A stretch of 64,000 nucleotides of DNA from UTCFX2 sp963788305 (GTDB lineage: Bacteria; Chloroflexota; Anaerolineae; Anaerolineales; UBA4823), in the NCBI GenBank assembly GCA_963788305.1, contig CAWBGK010000004.1, forward strand, positions 186,001 through 250,000, written 5' to 3'. The translations under genes and the position numbers were made by a program. A model generated the notes under the pieces. It was not told the origin of the DNA, ran no database searches, and saw nothing but the letters and a program-made list of their open reading frames with translations. Positions 1-10,211 of this stretch are shown in pieces. How positions within the stretch are numbered: the first letter of the stretch is position 1; the number at the start of each line of letters is the position of its first letter.

Positions 1-942
1 CTCCACCACTTATCCTCGTAGAACCACACTTTGGACATCGGCTTGTGCTCGGTGTTTGCGCTGCCCGCCTTCGAATCCAGGTTGGTGCAGCTGTACCCGC
101 TCGGGACGATGTCATTGGCAAGGGCTTTGATTTCGGCTGCGCTCAGGGCGCGCTTGTAGAGGCGAATATCATCCAGCGCGCCTGTGAAATCAGCGCGACG
201 CAGTCGGTATGGTTCCGGCAAGCTGGGCTCCGAAACCAAGAAATAAGGAATTTGATGCAATTGTGAGTGCTGAAGCCGGAACAAAAAAATTACTAATTGT
301 GCCATTCTTATATATTCTTAAAGTATTGTCTAAACTGGTATAGGTTACAACATAATGTGTCCAGGTATCTGTGGCGGCGTAAGTGGCTTTAGTATCGATA
401 CGATAGGTGTCTGTCCCTGCATAATTGAAACGACCGAAGGCACAGGGTATAAAACCCGCAGTACAGTTGCCTGTACTTGATGATAGATCTAATTCATACC
501 CTGGAACAGTTGTACCCGTTGTTACAGCTTTTTTCACAACGTCCTGCGTCTTGACTTCCTCGGGTTTGACCCAGGCTGCAATGGTGATATCACCGCTTAT
601 ATCAAGGCTTGTTGAATCAGAAACTTTAACAAACTGGCTTGTCCCGTTGAAATGCAGCGCCTTGACCGCGTTTCCAAACCGGTCCGTTGTCCACATCGTG
701 CTGTCGAATAACGTGCCGGTATTCCCATTGCCAGAGCCGTCCGCTGTGGAGGTTCCGCTGCCTTCCTCGAACAGCCAGCAGCCCACCTGGGTCAAATCGC
801 TTCCGCACGGCGGGCTGACCGCATCCGGCGCAAGGGGTTCAACCGGCGCAGCTGCTGCGGGCGAGCCTCCGGGTATCCTTATCCCCACCGAAGCTAGGAT
901 CAGGATAAAGACAAGAATACGGTTAAGTGATTTGCTCTTCAT
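1..942 (-). CDS. Secreted LamG (concanavalin A-like) domain protein, partial at left edge, frame break
   Basis: The start is ATG at 942, preceded by GGAGGG five bases upstream; an earlier in-frame ATG at 966 has no such site. Residues 1-30 form a signal peptide ending near an Ala-rich AAAAP stretch. Next comes a LamG/laminin-G-like jelly-roll: CWLFEEGSGT, LHFNGTSQFV, ITIAAWVKPE, WTHYVVTYT and LRIYKNGT are its typical strands. The frame stops at 190, but the conserved last strand (GALDDIRLYKRALSAAEI) continues in another frame from about 215 down to base 1, followed by KVWFYEDKWW, which starts a further domain beyond the window. One indel near 190-215 therefore splits the gene. The family usually binds carbohydrates or surface ligands; the ligand here is unknown. 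Confidence 0.75.
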
Positions 943-1305
943 TTTTCCCTCCAAAATATTTACCATGAAACCAGTCAGAACGAATTTTAACGATTATACC
1001 GAATTCAATCACTTTCTTACATTTTCTCATTCAGACATCTGGACAAATCCAGGTCGCCTGGAACCATCAGAGTGGTATGACAGGCTGCCGTATCAGCCTG
1101 TTGTCTGGTATTTCAGCGCGGTTAAATGCTTTAATCCACCCAGGCGGCAATTCACTATCTTCCATCATCGCATTCCAAGGCCGGAATTCACCGTACCCAT
1201 AAAACCAAAAATTTCACAATCTGAATAGGACAGCACGCGGACCAATCCAGGCTCACCCTCAGGGATCAATGGGTGACTGGAGCATAGAAAAACGAGGAGT
1301 TTGCC
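943..1305. other. Intergenic region between divergent surface-protein genes
   Basis: Lies between the divergently transcribed LamG gene and the repeat/PKD protein, so it should carry both promoters. No convincing -35/-10 pair or RNA was recognised. Open frames that cross it are antisense continuations of the LamG gene. Confidence 0.4.
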
Positions 1306-4300
1306 ATGAACCGAAACCGCGTTCTCATTTCCAAATCCTCTCTGCTCAGCTGCGTATTCTGCCTTGCGGTGGTTCTCTCGCCGCTTGCCAGCCCGGTCGG
1401 AGCACAGCCGCCCGCAGGACAGGTTCCTGCCCCACCTCACGAGCCTGCCGCTCCAACAGCCGCAACCTCTTCCTCCCCCGCTGGAGCAGATTTCCTCGTA
1501 TCGACGGCAACGGACTTGGATAGTGACGGGACCGCCGCTGCCAATCCGGATGATGATCAGTACCTGATCGTGTGGGGAGGTTTTTTGAAAACCTCCACGG
1601 TCAAATTCTGGACTCCCAGGGCATCCCGGTCGGATCCAGTTTCCTGATCAGCCAGACCGCTGTTGAGCCTGCGGTCTCGTATTCCCCTGGCTCCCACGAG
1701 TACATGGTGGTCTGGCGAGATATGCGCGACGGAGGTATTTATGGCCAGCGAATAAGCGCAGCAGGAGAGCTGCTGGACAATCCGAGCACTCCGCTGCATG
1801 AGACCAGCCCCGATGTGAATTTCGTGATCTGTTCTACCGAAGGTTTGTTGGCGAACCCGAAAATCGCTTATAACACCCTCGCGGACGAATACCTTATCAT
1901 CTGGTCATATAATGATCCAGATTCGTCTACCAATGACATTTATGCTAAGCGGGTGGATTCCGATGGCTACCTGCTGAACAATCCCGGCACCGTCGCGGAC
2001 GAGCACGACCCCTCAGTAAGTTTTCCGATCACGATCCAGGTCGGCAATCAAAACGCCCCTGATCTGGTTTTTAACTCAGACGACGAACAATACCTGGTAG
2101 CCTGGGACGATACACGCACCAGCTCGACGCAGCCTTCTGATCTGTACGGTCAGCGGCTGGACGCAGACGGCGATCTGCTCGATAACCCCGCTACATCCGA
2201 AGACGAGTCCTTAATCGGGGTGAATTTCCTGATCAGTGACCGCAGCGAAAGCGCCTATTACACTTCTCTGGCGTATAACAGCTACGTGCATGAATACCTC
2301 GCCGTCTGGTATGTCGGATGGGGGTACGGTGAAGATGAAGATATTTATGCTCAGCGCCTCAGCCGGTTTGGGACGCTGCTCGATAACCCTGCCACAGCGC
2401 CGGATGAAAGCGATCCGCAGGTCAATTATGCCCTGCTCGTCGGGACCGAAGCTCAGATCATGCCGAACGTGGTTTACAACCCGGACCGGCGCGAATATAT
2501 GCTTTCCTGGTTGAGCGGGGAAACCCCGGACCCCGAAGAGCACACGATGTACGGGATGCGCCTGGATGCGCTGCTCCAGCCCAAAACGCCCGAGAAATTC
2601 GCCGTCTCCCCGCCGCATATCGGTCTGTATGTACTCTTCCTCGTATACAACCGCGCCTCGGCCAGTACCTGTTCGGCTGGGAAGGTCAGCAGGAAGGCTG
2701 GTACAACTTTCTGCTGCGCGTCCAGCGCGTTCTGGTGGCCGGGCTTGCTTCTTGGCAGCGAGACGATCGTCTGGGCAGCCGAAGACGACCAGGAACACCC
2801 CACCCTCGCGTTCAACAGCCGCGACCAGGAGACCCTGGTTGTCTGGTCGGACCTGCGCGCTGAGGAATCTTTGATCTACGTCCAGCGCTACAACCGCGAT
2901 GGACTTCCTGTCGCAGCGCCAATTTCACTCGACGAAGGCTCGCAGGACCTGACGCACCCGGCCGTGGCTTATTCCTCAAACGACAACTGCTACCTGCTCG
3001 CCTGGGAAGCCAGCGACAACCGCAGGATCGAGGCCCAATTCCTCAGCGCCCAGGGCACTGCGATCCGCGCTCCTATCACGATTTCTTCTGGTGCATCCAA
3101 CACCCGCTTCAGCCCGGCCGTCGCCTACATTTCCGATTCGCAGGATGATTCCTTCATGGTCGTCTTTGAAGTCTCCGATACCCCCGGCGCCAGCGCGATC
3201 TATGCCGTGCGCGTGTTTCCAGACGGCACGACCTCGGCTCGCATGCCGGTTCACACCTTCGGCCTTCCTCAGCATCCGCAAGTCAGTTACAGTCAAACCG
3301 CCAACCGTTTGCTGGTTGTATTTGATTACACGAATGAAGTTGGCGGCAATATGGATGTCTTGGGGCTCACCCTGGAACCCGACGGGACCAAGGGTGCCTA
3401 TTTGCTGATCCAGGAGGCGGATAACCAGGCCTACCCCGCCCTGACCTGGAACTCGGATGACAACCAGTTCCTGGTCGTCTGGCACGATTACCGCGATTCC
3501 GGTACGAAGGGTGCCGACGTCTACGGCCAGCGCTTCGATTCCACCGGCGAGGAAGTCGGGGACGAGATCCCTGTCTCCACCGCTGGCGGTGTCAGCTTTC
3601 AGCAGTACCCGCAGGTCGTTTACGCCGCTGACCAGGACGCCTACCGGGTCGTCTGGCAGGACGACCGCGACGGTCTCACCGGCTGGGACATCCGCGCCAA
3701 CTGGGTTTCGCGGACAGGTACTGTGCTCCACAGTTTCGACGACCCGCTGGTCCACCTCACCGGCTGGCAGCTCTACCCCGCCCTGGCTTATATTCCAAGC
3801 TATAAAAAGGCGCTGGTCGCCTGGCAGGACGGTCGCAACACCGAAGACTATGACATCTATGCCAGTTTCGGCGCAGCCGATGCCCTCCCACCGACCGCCC
3901 GCTTCACCCGCGACCCAATCTGGGGTCAGGTCGGCGACACATTCACCTTAAACGCCTGGCCCAGCCAGGACGAGACCACCCCGCGTGGCGGCTTGCTGGT
4001 GCGCTGGGATTTCAACAACGACGGTACCTGGGACACCGACCTGGGGATCGATAAATATATCACCCGCACGGTGATGACCGCCGGGACCTATCCGATCAAG
4101 CTGGGAGTGTGGGACCGCTCATTTAATTACAGCACGATCGTCCGGCCGATTGTGGTTGCAGAAGCCGCCTCGCTTGCCCCCCAGGCAGTGCCGCCGAGCG
4201 CAGTCCTGACGATCGATCCGCTCCTTGCGCCGGCCGGCGCCACGTTCAGCTTTGACGGCAGCGCCTCAACCGGGACGGGTGTGCTGAAGGCGCGCTGGGA

Positions 4301-4764
4301 TTGGGATAACGACGGTGAGTTCGAGCCGTCCGAATTCAGCTCGGACCTGACCGCCACCCATATGTTTACGCAGACGGGAATCCACACCGTGCGGATGGAA
4401 ATCCGCCAGGACGGCGGTCTCGGGCTCAGCCAGGCTATGACCCACAACCTGCTGGTGACCCCGTCTGCTTTAGATTCCCTTGAAATCTTGCCTTCCGGCG
4501 TTCGCATGGTACCCGGCGAGAGACTGGGTTGGCGTGTTCGTGGTCTGGATCTCTACGACAACCTGCTCTTGCACCCGCCGGTGACCTGGATCGTGCTGAA
4601 CGCCCAGGCCGGTGTGATCTCGGCGGACGGCGTCTTCACAGCCAGCGTGGCACAGCGGTTCATACCCGGACGTTATCCAGGCATCGCTCTCCGGTAAAAC
4701 CGACACCGCCTCGCTGGGTATCTTCTACCCATATAAAGCCTTCCTGCCGGCGATCAGGCGTTGA
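1306..4764 (+). CDS. Large secreted repeat protein with two PKD domains and a C-terminal LPxIRR tail, frame breaks
   Basis: ATG at 1306 follows a GAGG site and begins a signal peptide (about residues 1-34, ending near GAQ). The body is a series of roughly 60-80 residue repeats of the type YNS..EYLVVW.D....DIYGQRLD..G.LLDNP, resembling a propeller of integrin-like blades. It is followed by two PKD domains (around 3890-4165 and 4190-4470; RWDFNNDGTWDTD and RWDWDNDGEFEPS) and an Ig-like module (around 4475-4640). Three frame problems are visible: a short T run at 1581-1586, where one more T restores the frame; a stretch near 2620-2760 that stays open but loses the repeat pattern while a second frame reads GQYLFGWEGQQEGWYNF; and a slip near 4650, after which another frame ends in FLPAIRR and TGA at 4762-4764. 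An inverted repeat, TGACCGGT-tcg-ACCGGTCA (4762-4780), covers the stop. Probably cell-surface; ligand unknown. Confidence 0.7.
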
Positions 4765-4792
4765 CCGGTTCGACCGGTCAGCCTGTGTCTTG

Positions 4793-5144
4793 CTAGAGGG
4801 TCTGGGTAGGACCTGCCGGCGGTATTTGTGAGCCAGGAGCATTGCCTGGCATGACGTAGCTGCGGTTCGAGTAGCCCGCGCTGCCAAGATCGTCGCCACG
4901 TCCATGACCACCGCAAGGATCAGCCACAACCAGTCCAAGCCCTGGATTCCACCGGTGCCCTGAAGCAGAAACAAGTACATCAGCGAGGTGAAGGGCAGGA
5001 ACAAAAAGCCAAGGCACGGTATGATGATCGAGCCAAAGGTGGCGTTGAAGAGCACCGGGCGGGCGATCCAGGCGACCATGATAGAAAGAGCCGCGAGAAC
5101 GATGCCACAAATCCCGTCAGACAACCAGAGTTATTTCGTCTCAT
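4793..5144 (-). CDS. Small integral membrane protein, unknown function, frame break
   Basis: About 110 residues with three or four hydrophobic segments (IVLAALSIMVAWIARPVLF, SIIIPCLGFLFLPFTSLMYL, WLWLILAVVMDVATI). The C-terminal part, GSAGYSNRSYVMPG, lies in a different frame from the membrane part, so one base is missing or extra near 4890; the frame with this tail stops at 4793. The start is uncertain: ATG at 5144 has a nearby AAAGGA but is out of frame with the body, whereas TTG at 5124 is in frame without a clear site. The layout resembles short uncharacterised proteins I have seen in Anaerolineae genomes. Convergent with the preceding surface-protein gene. Confidence 0.55.
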
Positions 5145-5462
5145 ATCGATTTTCCTTTTAGAGTATGTTCCTGGCGTGCCCCAGGATGGCTGGCGTTTTG
5201 GCTTATCCGCCCTGTGACCCTTCCTCCTTCAGCGGTTCCTTTTGACACCGCGTCAGCACCGAACGGATTCCGAAATCAGTGAAATTTGGTTCATATGGTT
5301 AACACCTGCATGTTGTCTTCGTTACCCATAAAAAGGTCGAATGTTACTTCGTTAAAAATCTGTGTCCATCTGCATTCATCTGTGGTGTATAAAGGTTTCG
5401 GTCCTCCTTTTTCCATCTTTTGCGGTTAAAATATATGTAGACTATGATTCCAGGAGGATCCC
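5145..5462. repeat. Intergenic region with an 'ATCTGxGTCCATCTGC' type dispersed repeat
   Basis: At about 5353-5392 the plus strand carries ATCTGTGTCCATCTGCATTC followed by ATCTGTGG, a trimer-like intergenic repeat that I recall from many environmental genomes (antisense reading MNADGHR). A possible promoter, TTGCGG-17 bp-TATGAT ending near 5445, lies so close to the next start that the transcript would begin at the ribosome-binding site. Confidence 0.4.
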
Positions 5463-5735
5463 ATGGACGATGACCTGAACGAAAAACTCGAAGCGCTGCA
5501 CCGCCAGATCCACCTTGAGCTCGACGCCGCAGGCGAGCTCGACGACGAGAAGCGTCGGATGCTTGAACACCTTCAGACCGACATCGCAGGAGCACTCGAG
5601 CGCTCTGAAAGCGATCAGGAGCCTGACTTGCTCGATCGCCTCGACGACTCCGTCGCCGAGTTCGAAGTCTCCCACCCCTGCCTCACCACCGCGATCGGTC
5701 AGGTGATGGATTCGCTGAGCAGATCTGGGATATAA
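5463..5735 (+). CDS. DUF4404 family protein
   Basis: Ninety residues, complete. ATG at 5463 follows a strong AGGAGG site. The protein is acidic and helical (LNEKLEALHRQIHLEL, LDDEKRRMLEHLQTDI), ending in HPCLTTAIGQVMDSLSRSGI. Length and pattern match the short DUF4404 family of predicted coiled-coil proteins with no known function. It sits 9 bp upstream of the DUF4405 membrane-protein gene, so the two are probably co-transcribed. Confidence 0.75.
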   Translation: MDDDLNEKLEALHRQIHLELDAAGELDDEKRRMLEHLQTDIAGALERSESDQEPDLLDRLDDSVAEFEVSHPCLTTAIGQVMDSLSRSGI

Positions 5736-5744
5736 TAGAAGCTT

Positions 5745-6557
5745 ATGTTTAAAAACCTTAACCGTAAATGGCTCTGGATTCTCGACGCGGTCCTTTTTAT
5801 CGGTTTCCTGCTCTCGTTCTGGCTCGATTTCACCGGCCTGGAGCTCCACCAGTGGCTCGGTGTGCTGCTCGCATTCGTGATCAGCTACCATCTCATGACT
5901 CATCTTGGCTGGCTTGAAGCGGTCCTGCAAGCGCTTTTTTCAGCGCACCTCCAACCGGGCGCGCCTCAACCTGACCGTCGATTTGCTGATCCTGCTCAGC
6001 ATGACCGTGATCCTCGTCAGCGGCGTGGCGATTACCACCTGGTTTGTTCTTCCCTGGGAACCCAGCCCGGTCCTCGCCTACCTGCACATCATCGCCTCCA
6101 TCGTCGCCCTCGCCCTGCTGGTCCTGAAGATCGGCCTGCACTGGCGCTGGATCGTCCACACCCTCCAGACCGGCGCTTCTCCCGCAGCTCCGCCTGCCCC
6201 GGAAAACCCCCGCCCTCCAGACTGCCTCGATTCGTGCCAGCGCCGGCCGGCGGGATTTCCTGGTGCTGATGGGCATCACCGGCGCAGCCGCGCTGCTTTC
6301 GATCGTCAAACCCGTTCGAGACGCTCAGCGAGGAAAAGATCCTACCACCGCCGTAAAACCGATCTCGCCCGACTGAAGATGGCCTGCCGTCGACAGACGG
6401 CCTGCCAGCTAGCGCTGGGGTGGCTCTCCCCGTCTCCGCCCAAAACCCTTCCGACTGCTGGAAGCGCTGCGCCCAATCCTGCGAATACCCTGGCAATTGC
6501 CGCGGCTATCAGGACATGGACGGCAACGGCTTGTGCGACTTCGGCGAGTGCGTTTAA
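5745..6557 (+). CDS. DUF4405 membrane protein with His-bearing helices and Cys-rich tail, several frame breaks
   Basis: Read across at least three single-base slips (a six-T run near 5935-5940, near 6200-6240, near 6365), this is one gene of about 270 codons. It has four hydrophobic helices. Histidines occur in LELHQWLGVLLAFVISYHL, in MTHLGW, in YLHIIASIVALAL and in LKIGLHWRW, the pattern of a b-type di-haem membrane cytochrome and of the DUF4405 family. Then come an RRDFLVLMGITGAAAL segment and a tail with CWKRCAQSCEYPGNCRGY and CDFGECV ending at TAA 6555-6557. The seven cysteines suggest a metal or Fe-S site. Inference: a quinone-facing partner for the three mono-haem lipoproteins that follow. 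Four or more breaks could also mean a pseudogene, but each conserved block is intact. Confidence 0.55.
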
Positions 6558-6675
6558 CCTCGCCCAAAGGATAGGATCAAAGCAATCCTTGTCACATCAA
6601 TTCATCCACGGACATCCACAGTTGCTGACTTGTCTTCGATTTTCTCCCATCGGGTCATCAATTTTATGGCAGAGC

Positions 6676-6705
6676 TTGTCGAATTCTCGGTTTCTCGTGT
6701 AAAAT
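6676..6705 (+). promoter_or_regulatory. Candidate promoter for the mono-haem lipoprotein genes
   Basis: TTGTCG (6676-6681), an 18-bp spacer, then TAAAAT (6700-6705), about 70 bp ahead of the GTG start at 6776. A plausible sigma-70-type promoter; position-only evidence. Confidence 0.4.
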
Positions 6706-6775
6706 AGAGTAAGAAAATCTGGTTAGTCTGGTTATTCCGGGCTATCCTCTTTAAATACTTCAGGAGGGGTTTTTT

Positions 6776-7195
6776 GTGGGAAAATTTTGGATTTTGGCCT
6801 CATTGATTTTGTTCATTATCGCAGCCGGCTGCACCGCTTCAGCGCCAGCCACTACTCAGGTCTCGGAGCCTGCCGTCGAGCAAAAACCGGTAGCAACCCA
6901 ACCTGTCGGTACAGCTGTGAAGGTTGAGCCGACCGCTGCGCCCGCGAACCCGTCTGAAGGATCTTCCTCAACTGAGCCCTCTGTCCCAGACGACCTGCCA
7001 TCGATAGATGGAGCAACCCTGCTCGAAAACCGCTGCACCACCTGTCACGACATTACGGTCGTCCAGCTCAAAAGCGAATCTGCCGCCGAATGGGAGCAGA
7101 TCGTCATGCAGATGATCCAGAACGGCGCCTTCCTGACCACCGACGAAAAACAGGTCCTGATCGACTACCTGGCCGCAACCTACCCGGAAAAATAG
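6776..7195 (+). CDS. Mono-haem cytochrome c-like lipoprotein (copy 1 of 3)
   Basis: GTG start at 6776 behind CAGGAGGGG. The protein has 139 residues: a lipoprotein signal peptide with lipobox IIAAGC, a Pro/Thr/Ala-rich linker to about residue 75, then a small domain with one haem c motif CTTCH (residues about 88-92), a following helix (AAEWEQIVMQMIQNGAFL) and YLAATYP near the end. A Met (VMQM) could be the distal haem ligand. Its compact size resembles small class I cytochrome domains. It would sit on the outer face of the cytoplasmic membrane. The two genes downstream are paralogues with the same architecture. Confidence 0.8.
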   Translation: MGKFWILASLILFIIAAGCTASAPATTQVSEPAVEQKPVATQPVGTAVKVEPTAAPANPSEGSSSTEPSVPDDLPSIDGATLLENRCTTCHDITVVQLKSESAAEWEQIVMQMIQNGAFLTTDEKQVLIDYLAATYPEK

Positions 7196-7262
7196 ACCGC
7201 AGGGGATCGGACGGAAGCCTGGCTTCAATCGCGCTTCGTAATAGATAAATGGAGAATCATCG

Positions 7263-7728
7263 ATGAACCAAAAACTGTTCCTCGGGCTGGTCGTATTCGC
7301 CCTGCTGCTGAGCGCATGCTCTTCTGCAGCAACGCAAGCCCCTTCCGCTCCCGTGCTCCCCTCGCCGACGAGCGCACTTGCCGCCCACCCAACCCCCGGC
7401 GCCGACCATTCCACCGACTTCAATCCCGGCCGATACGGCTGTTCCAACCGCCGAGCCGACTGCAGTTCCTACCAATCCCCCAGCGCCCACAGTCGAGCCG
7501 ACTGCCCCGCCAACGGAACCGCCCGCCGCGCCAGTTTTTGACGGTCAGGCATTACTGAATGACCGCTGCACCGTCTGCCACAACCTCTCCCGCGTCGAGC
7601 GCGAAGACGGCTCTCTCGCTGAATGGACCGAGATTGTCCAAAACATGGTCCGCAAAGGCGCCTTCCTGTCTGCGGCAGAGCAGCAAGCACTGGCAGAATA
7701 CCTGGCCGCAACCTACCCGGATAATTAA
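7263..7728 (+). CDS. Mono-haem cytochrome c-like lipoprotein (copy 2 of 3), frame break
   Basis: ATG at 7263 starts a lipoprotein signal with lipobox LLLSAC. After about 35 residues the frame slips (near 7365-7380, a C-rich stretch), and the second frame continues with a long Pro/Thr linker (PPTQPPAPTIPPTSIPADTA) and the haem domain with CTVCH, AEWTEIVQNMVRKGAFL and YLAATYP. The total length of 466 bases is one more than a multiple of three, so one extra base explains the break. The domain is clearly homologous to copies 1 and 3. Expected role: outer-face electron carrier. Confidence 0.75.
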
Positions 7729-7884
7729 CCAGGAAAGGGCTGCGGAACCTCAGTCGGTCGTGCTGGCAGAGCTTTCACACTCCAAATCTGGAATTTTTTC
7801 GGGAAGATAAGTTTATGCAGTTGTAGCTGTTTGGAGAATCGTAACAGTCAGACCCACGAACATGATGAGAAAGGAGAATCTGAG

Positions 7885-8202
7885 ATGAGAAAAACATGGA
7901 TCTTTGGATTGCTAATTTTTACCCTGCTTCTGGCAGCCTGTTCAACCCCGCCGCCAACCCAGCAAGCGCCTGCCGCCACAGAAGCACCTGGCGGACCGGC
8001 TCAGCCCGCAAGCATGGACGGTCCAACCCTGCTCGGCGAGCGCTGCACGGTTTGCCACGACCTCGCCCGCGTCGAAGCCAAGAAGGGCTCCGCCGACGAT
8101 TGGACCGCGACCGTCGAGCGTATGCTGGGCAAAGGTGCAAGGCTGAATGATGCCGAAAAAGCCTTCCTGATCGACTACCTGGCCGCGACCTACCCCAAAT
8201 AA
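7885..8202 (+). CDS. Mono-haem cytochrome c-like lipoprotein (copy 3 of 3)
   Basis: ATG at 7885 follows AAGGAG; a TTG at 7831 would add 18 hydrophilic residues ahead of the signal peptide and is unlikely. The protein has 105 residues: lipobox LLLAAC, a shorter linker than its paralogues, haem motif CTVCH, DDWTATVERMLGKGARL with a candidate Met ligand, and a final YLAATYPK. It is the last gene of the set and is followed by a good intrinsic terminator. Confidence 0.8.
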   Translation: MRKTWIFGLLIFTLLLAACSTPPPTQQAPAATEAPGGPAQPASMDGPTLLGERCTVCHDLARVEAKKGSADDWTATVERMLGKGARLNDAEKAFLIDYLAATYPK

Positions 8203-8228
8203 GCCCAGATTTTTTCTGAAAGCCCATC

Positions 8229-8262
8229 CGCCGCCCAAATCATCGGGCGGCGTTTTGTTTTT
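8229..8262 (+). terminator. Intrinsic terminator after the cytochrome lipoproteins
   Basis: Eight-base-pair GC stem CGCCGCCC / GGGCGGCG with an 8-base loop, followed by TTTTGTTTTT. It lies 27 bases after the stop of the third lipoprotein gene. Confidence 0.85.
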
Positions 8263-8364
8263 CCTCACTCTCCTCCTGGATCCCCCCATCTCCAAGGCTT
8301 GTCCCGAAAGCAGTGATGGTGCTGCCAGTCTTCTTATTGATTTCATTACCTGCAGGCAAAAAAG

Positions 8365-9598
8365 CTAATGACAGCTAAAAAACCACTGCGTCGACTGGTC
8401 TGCCCGCTGGTACGACGAGTACAGGTTGCACTTGCGGATATGGATCGACTTTGCCTCACGTTTCTGGGCTTCGATCACCAAATTGGCTTCCTTGAACATC
8501 CAGACGACGGCCCTGGCCTTTTCGGTCTTGTCTGGAAAGAACTCGTCGACCAGGCGGAGGCCCATAAAATACTCTTCCAGATCGCTGCAGCCCTTCATCG
8601 TCATCATGACCTTATAAATCATCTTTTCATCTGCCTGCAGCGCCAGATCGACCAAGCAGGATCCCAGTTTCATCGAAGACCCAATGAAGGGCAATGCGAT
8701 GTCCTGGAAGGGATCTTTGACTTTGACTTCTTCAAACGGACCGAAACCGTACGTGGCGGCGGCTTCCTGGAAGGATTTGGCAGAAGGAGGCGCTTTTTCT
8801 TCGATCGTCTGGGTGGGCAGGGCAGAGACCGTCTCGAGCTGGCGCTCTCCGCGGATCAGCTCGGGTGTGATTGGGTTCTTCCCGGTCTGCAGGGTCTCTA
8901 TCCAGCCGACCAGCTCTTGATACAACATCTTTTCGTTTGGACCGGTGATTGACTTCAGCTGGGCGGCCACTTTTTCAAAATCTGCCCTGGCCTCGTCCAA
9001 CCTGCCGAGCTGGGCGTATACCTTGCCGCGATGGAGGTACGTCCAAAAGCTTGGGTTCGCCCTGGCAGCCTTATCACAGTACGGCAAAGCCTGTTCTGCC
9101 TGTTCCATCAGGCCGTAGACCCGGCACAGTTCTAAGTTGACCTGCTGGACTGCCGGAAACACTTCCAGAGCCTGGAGATATGCCTCCGCCGCAGCCTGGT
9201 AATCACCCTGGCTGGCATAGGCGTCCCCTTCCAGGGCGAATATCCGGCCGATAACCGCCGGAGATTTATAGTAGCCGGCGAGCTCGTCGAGCAGGCTGGT
9301 CAACAGCTCAAAATCGCCAGCCTGGTAAAAGACACTCGAACACTTCCTGGAGGGTCAGGTTGGTCTCAAAATCCAGGCGGGGAAGCGGAGTTGGGGTTTG
9401 GGTCCGGGTACGTGTGGGGCTGGCGGTCGGGACTGGCGTGGGGGTGAGGGTCGGGGTGAGCGTGGGTGCAAGGGTGTCCGTCGGGGCGGCCGAGGGCGGG
9501 AGAGCGAGGGCCGGGGGAGCGGGGGTGCGGGAGGGAGCGCAGGCTGCCAGGATGATCGACATGATAAGGATTAATAAAAAGCATCGGTTCGTTTTCAA
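8365..9598 (-). CDS. TPR-repeat lipoprotein, frame break
   Basis: The most likely start is TTG at 9598 behind AAAGGAG, giving a lipoprotein signal with lipobox IILAAC. A long Pro/Thr linker (TPTLTPTPVPTASPTRT) leads to TPR-like helices: AVIGRIFALEGDAYASQGDY, AAEAYLQALEVFPAVQQ, AEQALPYCDKAARANPSFW and YLHRGKVYAQLGRLDEARAD. The frame slips near 9340; on the far side YQAGDFELL joins smoothly to LDELAGYYKS. A C-terminal domain of about 150 residues has no recognisable family. It is convergent with the cytochrome genes. Likely a membrane-anchored protein-interaction scaffold; partner unknown. Confidence 0.65.
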
Positions 9599-9716
9599 TG
9601 CAAGCTCCTTTGCAGGCTGATCAGCCAATTCTACTTCCTGCTATTTAAAGCATGACCGCCTCAATTTTTCTTCCCCCAGGTCGTGCGGAGTTGAAAGGAT
9701 TCGGTATAATATTCTA

Positions 9717-10211
9717 ATGGTCTCCTTCGTCCCCGACGATTTCAAGGTTCCAGTCTGGCTTCGAGACCTTCGAGTTCCGGCTTAGGATGCTGACCGTTAA
9801 CGACGTGGTCAAGGATTTCGAAGCCGTCGTCACCAGCGCAGGCCACCTGAAGGATGTCTTTCCAGGCGGGACCTGGCCGGACGGCTTGACCCTGGAGCAG
9901 GACTTGATCGACCTCGCTGGCACCAGAAGGAATTCCAGCGCCGCTCCTCGTTTGCCTACACGGTCGTCACATTGGATGAGACCCGGGTGCTCGGCTGCGT
10001 CTACATCAGCCCGACCTGCTGTCAGGGCTGCGATGCAGTAGTCGAGCTGTGGGCGCGCCAGAGCGAGCTCCCCGGCGGGCTCGAGGATCGCCTGACGGAG
10101 GCGGTCAAGGGGTGGGTCGCCGAAGCGTTTCCGTTCCGGAATGTCGCCTACCCGGTCGAGGTATGTCCTGGGAAGTTTACCAAAAGCTGTAGGCCTGAAA
10201 AGGAGCCCTGA
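9717..10211 (+). CDS. GNAT-like N-acyltransferase, frame breaks
   Basis: ATG at 9717 (MVSFVPDDFKVP) begins a protein that must be read across slips near 9750 and 9925. The corrected order is FEFRLRMLTVNDVVKDFEAV, WPDGLTLEQDLIDLAWHQ, KEFQRRSSFAYTVV, ETRVLGCVYISP, then a core helix and PFRNVAYP. This matches a GNAT-related family I know from Actinobacteria and Chloroflexota in which the segment from LTLEQ to FAYTV is conserved; no substrate is established. The stop overlaps the next ATG (TGATG), so it is translationally coupled to the hydrolase gene. Two frame slips in about 495 bases fit sequence error or decay. Confidence 0.55.

Noticed and set aside
425..1228. 267-codon plus-strand open frame
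   Set aside because: Antisense to the LamG gene and then spacer; no signal or domain.
6350..6380. TGA in the DUF4405 gene as selenocysteine
   Set aside because: The frame changes around it, no SECIS-like hairpin follows, and the position does not match a conserved Cys.
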